DNA from: Deltaproteobacteria bacterium
GTDB taxonomy: Bacteria; Desulfobacterota; JADFXK01
Assembly: GCA_015233285.1 (NCBI GenBank)
Contig: JADFYA010000008.1
Coordinates: 1 to 28,280, forward strand
DNA length: 28,280 nucleotides
Reading direction: 5' to 3'
Within the stretch, counting starts at the first letter, position 1. Each line of letters opens with the position of its first letter. Under the pieces are notes generated by a model. It made no database searches. It saw only the letters and a program-made list of their open reading frames with translations, and was not told the DNA's origin. The position numbers were made by a program, and so were the translations under genes. Of the stretch, positions 25,464 through 28,280 are shown one piece after another.

Positions 25464-27395
25464 CTATCCGACATTTTGTAACTCATCAGCCTGGCTGGCG
25501 ATTTCTTCCACTGCGGTCCCGATTTCTTGGAGCCCTTTGTGTCCCTCTTCAGCGGCTTCGGTAGCTTCTTTGCAGCCTTTGGAGGCTTCTTCAGCGGCCG
25601 CGGCGATTTGGTCCACAGCTTTCCTGGCTTGCTCCAGGGCATCTTCGGTCTGTTTGGCGCCGGTGGTGATTTCCTTCATCCCATGCAGGACAGTGTCTAT
25701 ATCCTGTTCAATAACATTGAGATTGGCTGTGGATTTTTTGGCGTCATCCACCAAAGCCCGGGTGGCTGCGCTGGCGGCGTTAATGTCGCCGGCCACCTGA
25801 ATGATCTTGTCCTGAATGGCCCGAACCATGTCTTTAATCTTGTCGGCGTTTTCAGCGCTTTCGTTAGCCAGGGTGCGGATATCACCGGCCACGACGGAAA
25901 ACCCCCGTCCGAATTCCCCGGCCCTGGCCGCTTCGATGGACCCATTGACGGCCAGCATGTTGGTCTGAATGGTGACCATGGAAATCTGGTCAACGATCTT
26001 TTCTATATTGCGGGTTCTAACCTCTAAGACTTTGATGTTATTGGCGGCTTCAGTAGATTTATCAGTGGCTACGCTGACATTGGCGATGAGGTTATCCACA
26101 TTGATTTTGTTTTGAGCCAGAATATCCTGGATGGTTTTGATGTTGTCTTCGGCTTCACCAGCCCGGCCGTTCATTCCCTGGGCGGCCAGGGCCAGTTTCT
26201 GGGCCAGGTCACGTGATGTATCAGCGTTCTTGGTTTGTTCTATGGACGCCTTGTTGATCTGTTCAATGGCCGTCATGATCTGGACGGCGGCGGAGGTGGC
26301 TTCTTCCGCATTGGCTGAAAGTTCCTCAGCCGAAGCGGCCACTTCTTCGGCCGTTTTTTGGGTATTTATGGCGTTTTTCAGGGCTTCGGACTGTTCGCTC
26401 AAATTATCGGCAGCCGTCTGCATTTCGGCGTAAGCCTTGTTCTGCTCTTCTAAGGCTTTCAGCGATTCTTCACAGGCGCCGCTTTGTTCCTCCGCCGCCG
26501 CGGCGATCTGTTCCGCTCCTTTAAGAAATTCCTGCGATCCGGTCAGAATGGAGGCCGCGTTACCGGCGATGGATTTACAACCATCCAGGATAGATTTCAT
26601 ATCATCGGAAATCTTTTTCAGGTCGTCGGTAATGACTTTAGCCTTTTCCACTTCTTCCTGAGCCGCGGCGCCGGTGGATTTGACATCTTCCACAACCACC
26701 TGAACCTGTTTCTGGATATCGGCTACCACTTTCTGGATATCCTTGGCGCTCCTTTCAGATATCTCAGCCAGGTTACGGACTTCATCGGCCACCACTGCAA
26801 AGCCGCGGCCGTGTTCTCCGGCCCGGGCGGCCTCGATGGCGGCGTTCAAGGCTAAAAGATTGGTCTGGTCGGCTATCCTGACTACGGCCTGGACGATTTC
26901 ACCAATGGATTCACTTTGTTTAGCCAATTCCTCAATTAGTTTGGCGGATTCCATATTGGCTTCGGCCGACTTACCCACACCGGTGATTAAATCTTCAATG
27001 TCGCTGCTGGTCACTTCGCTCAGTTTCTGAAGGGTCACAACTTTTTCGAGGGACATCTTGCCCCGCTCATCCGCTGTCTTGGCCGCTTTTTCAATTTGGT
27101 TGATGGCCGCTCTCGACTCTTCAGCGGCTGATGAAGCCTCCTCGGCGCCGGTGGCGATGGTGGTCATGGTTTTTTCCAACTGCTCGGCAGAAGTGGCCGC
27201 TTCAGTTAGGGCGGCGGCCATTTGAGTTATGGATGAGGCGATACGCTCGGACATGGCCTGAACTCTGGCTAAGGTCCGGGCTTTGGCTTTGTCCTTAGCC
27301 ACATTTTGGGCATCATCTTTTCTAACTGCCAAGGCTGAGTCCTTCTTCACCGTCAAGCCGGTCATTCCTGCTGGTCTGGCGAGTTTCTGGGCCAT
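25464..27395 (-). CDS. soluble methyl-accepting protein with two tandem signalling domains
   Basis: A 643-residue, almost wholly alpha-helical protein with no membrane segment and no recognisable sensor domain. It contains two receptor signalling tips: [20 protein letters not shown] with [18 protein letters not shown] (about 173-211) and [20 protein letters not shown] with [18 protein letters not shown] (about 473-511). The two align residue for residue exactly 300 positions apart, as do the later stretches EQIAAAAEE (295-303) and DQIAAAAEE (595-603), so the gene arose by tandem duplication. The Lys/Ala-rich N-terminus (1-45) has no known fold. Ala/Glu-rich helices provide likely methylation sites for CheR and CheB. 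There is no C-terminal CheR tether; the protein ends ELQNVG. AAGGAGGAAAGA precedes the start. It is the input and the physical core of the pathway and probably forms cytoplasmic arrays. Confidence 0.93.
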   Translation of the reverse strand: MAQKLARPAGMTGLTVKKDSALAVRKDDAQNVAKDKAKARTLARVQAMSERIASSITQMAAALTEAATSAEQLEKTMTTIATGAEEASSAAEESRAAINQIEKAAKTADERGKMSLEKVVTLQKLSEVTSSDIEDLITGVGKSAEANMESAKLIEELAKQSESIGEIVQAVVRIADQTNLLALNAAIEAARAGEHGRGFAVVADEVRNLAEISERSAKDIQKVVADIQKQVQVVVEDVKSTGAAAQEEVEKAKVITDDLKKISDDMKSILDGCKSIAGNAASILTGSQEFLKGAEQIAAAAEEQSGACEESLKALEEQNKAYAEMQTAADNLSEQSEALKNAINTQKTAEEVAASAEELSANAEEATSAAVQIMTAIEQINKASIEQTKNADTSRDLAQKLALAAQGMNGRAGEAEDNIKTIQDILAQNKINVDNLIANVSVATDKSTEAANNIKVLEVRTRNIEKIVDQISMVTIQTNMLAVNGSIEAARAGEFGRGFSVVAGDIRTLANESAENADKIKDMVRAIQDKIIQVAGDINAASAATRALVDDAKKSTANLNVIEQDIDTVLHGMKEITTGAKQTEDALEQARKAVDQIAAAAEEASKGCKEATEAAEEGHKGLQEIGTAVEEIASQADELQNVG

Positions 27396-27581
27396 TCTTT
27401 CCTCCTTATATTGACTGTCGGTTGTTGGTTTCAGGTCAATGGATTAATTTTAGGCGAGAAATAACTAGGTGTCTTATTGGGATGTAGGCTTCGACAAGAT
27501 CAGGCAACTCTACGAGAATCAATTTCATAACCTTATGATAGAGAGCGGCCTGATCAACATGGGGCTGTATGACGCAGCGTT
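27396..27581 (-). promoter_or_regulatory. probable promoter region of the che-kai cluster
   Basis: This 186-bp gap is the largest within the right-hand series of genes and is the likely start of che transcription. On the minus strand it is AT-rich near the receptor gene (around 27440-27460, including TAAAATTAAT), followed by the ribosome binding site AAGGAGGAAAGA. I could not find a TGGCAC-N5-TTGC element or a flagellar sigma-28 type sequence. A short plus-strand frame that crosses it (27469-27669) is not a gene. Confidence 0.3.
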
Positions 27582-28280
27582 TCAATCCATCTCAAGATCC
27601 TTTGAAACAGGTTTGGAATCATCCGGATGCCAGGTATTGCCCGCCTTGGTGGGATGGATGGTCAACTGAATCTCCTGGTTGACTCCGCTGTTCACTTCTT
27701 CGGCCCGGACCTGAAGCAGACCATGCTGGTCGATAGAAAAGGTGACTTTAATGTCGGGTTCACCGGCTTTGGCCGGGGGCAACCCGCCCACCGTAAAATG
27801 CCCTAGAGAAATCAGCTCGTCTTCCAATTCGGCCCTCTGTAACACATGGACAGTGACTTCGGTTTGGTTATCACGGGTGGTAGTGAACAAGCGGTCGTTC
27901 TCCAGCGGATAAGAGGCGCCCCGGTTAATCAGTTTGACAAATTCACCTGAAACGTCTTCTATGCCCAGATCATGTGAAACAACATCACGGAAATCTATCT
28001 CATGATAAATCCCGGCCATCACCCCGGCCAGGACACCCGCTCCGATAGCCACAATTTCTTCGGGATTAAGGTCATAACGAAAGGTTACACCAATCGGAAA
28101 AGTTTCAGCCAGCAGACGTCTGACACAGGGAATACGACTGCTGCCGCCCACCAGCACCACCGAACCGACCCAGTTCGGGTCCAAATTGGCGCTCTCCAGT
28201 GATTCCTGCAGAATCCGGTGAATATTGTCTAAAATCGGAGCGGCCAGACTCTCCAGCGTCTCTCTGGACAGCGGCATATT
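27582..28280 (-). CDS. DnaK-like Hsp70 protein without lid domain, 5' part outside window
   Basis: The visible 232 residues are the C-terminal part. They begin with the end of the nucleotide-binding domain (MPLSRETLESLA, SVVLVGGSSRIPCVRRLL, AIGAGVLAG), then the hydrophobic interdomain segment VVSHDLGIE. The beta substrate-binding domain follows (LFTTTRDNQTEVTVHVLQ, GHFTVGGLPPAKAGEPDIKVTFSIDQHGLLQV). The chain then stops after NQEIQLTIHPTKAG and a short tail, without the roughly 100-residue helical lid of DnaK. No frameshift is seen before the stop. A housekeeping DnaK therefore seems unlikely; it is probably a specialised Hsp70 homolog. It precedes the receptor gene by 186 bp in the same direction. 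The ATPase motifs lie outside the window. Confidence 0.85.
   Translation of the reverse strand, partial: NMPLSRETLESLAAPILDNIHRILQESLESANLDPNWVGSVVLVGGSSRIPCVRRLLAETFPIGVTFRYDLNPEEIVAIGAGVLAGVMAGIYHEIDFRDVVSHDLGIEDVSGEFVKLINRGASYPLENDRLFTTTRDNQTEVTVHVLQRAELEDELISLGHFTVGGLPPAKAGEPDIKVTFSIDQHGLLQVRAEEVNSGVNQEIQLTIHPTKAGNTWHPDDSKPVSKDLEMD

Noticed and set aside
27469..27669. A 66-codon plus-strand frame between the Hsp70 and receptor genes
   Set aside because: It overlaps the end of the Hsp70 gene in antisense, has no ribosome binding site and no similarity I recognise.

Overview
The window looks like a chromosomal segment of a Gram-negative bacterium that signals heavily. Secreted proteins with Sec signal peptides, PAS/HisKA/REC hybrid kinases, a Ser/Thr kinase-ATPase giant, DUF1566 proteins, a sigma-54-type promoter and a proteobacterial-style kaiC-kaiB pair would suit a deltaproteobacterium/Desulfobacterota. 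That assignment is an inference from gene content; there is no rRNA or other marker gene here. Every convincing gene lies on the minus strand, so the window reads biologically from right to left.

Right to left: the 3' part of a DnaK-like gene with no lid domain (27582 to the edge) is followed, after 186 bp, by a tightly packed signalling array from 27395 to 8408. It encodes a soluble methyl-accepting protein built from two copies of the signalling hairpin, a triple-CheW scaffold, CheB, a HEAT-repeat protein, CheR, CheY, a large CheA, a small histidine kinase, CheV, a single-domain response regulator, a second CheA-type kinase, KaiC, KaiB and a four-PAS hybrid histidine kinase. Gaps are mostly 10 to 100 bp, some genes overlap, and no terminator is evident inside, so the whole may be one roughly 19-kb operon. 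The set contains scaffold, two kinases, adaptation enzymes (CheR/CheB) and several REC outputs, but no flagellar gene, which points to an alternative-function chemosensory pathway. That a KaiBC timing or energy-state module is wired into it is the most interesting hypothesis of the window.

Left of 8408 the sequence is a patchwork. It has two adjacent short tandem-repeat clusters with about one helical turn periodicity, a 3' fragment of a long-variable-arm tRNA that looks like an integration-site remnant, a complete IS66-family element (6384-7972) with 18-bp terminal inverted repeats but no visible target duplication, and the 3' end of a secreted-protein gene cut by that element, with its own terminator. 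Next come a small secreted protein with a near-consensus sigma-54 promoter and a four-copy array of DUF1566 exported proteins in different stages of decay (two intact, one with a nonsense codon and internal deletion, one an N-terminal stub).

After a 500-bp stretch with nothing recognisable, the left end holds the N-terminal 830 residues of a multidomain Ser/Thr kinase/AAA-type ATPase that runs off the window. It lacks a normal start codon and has a 7-bp homopolymer at the place where a frameshift would restore one.
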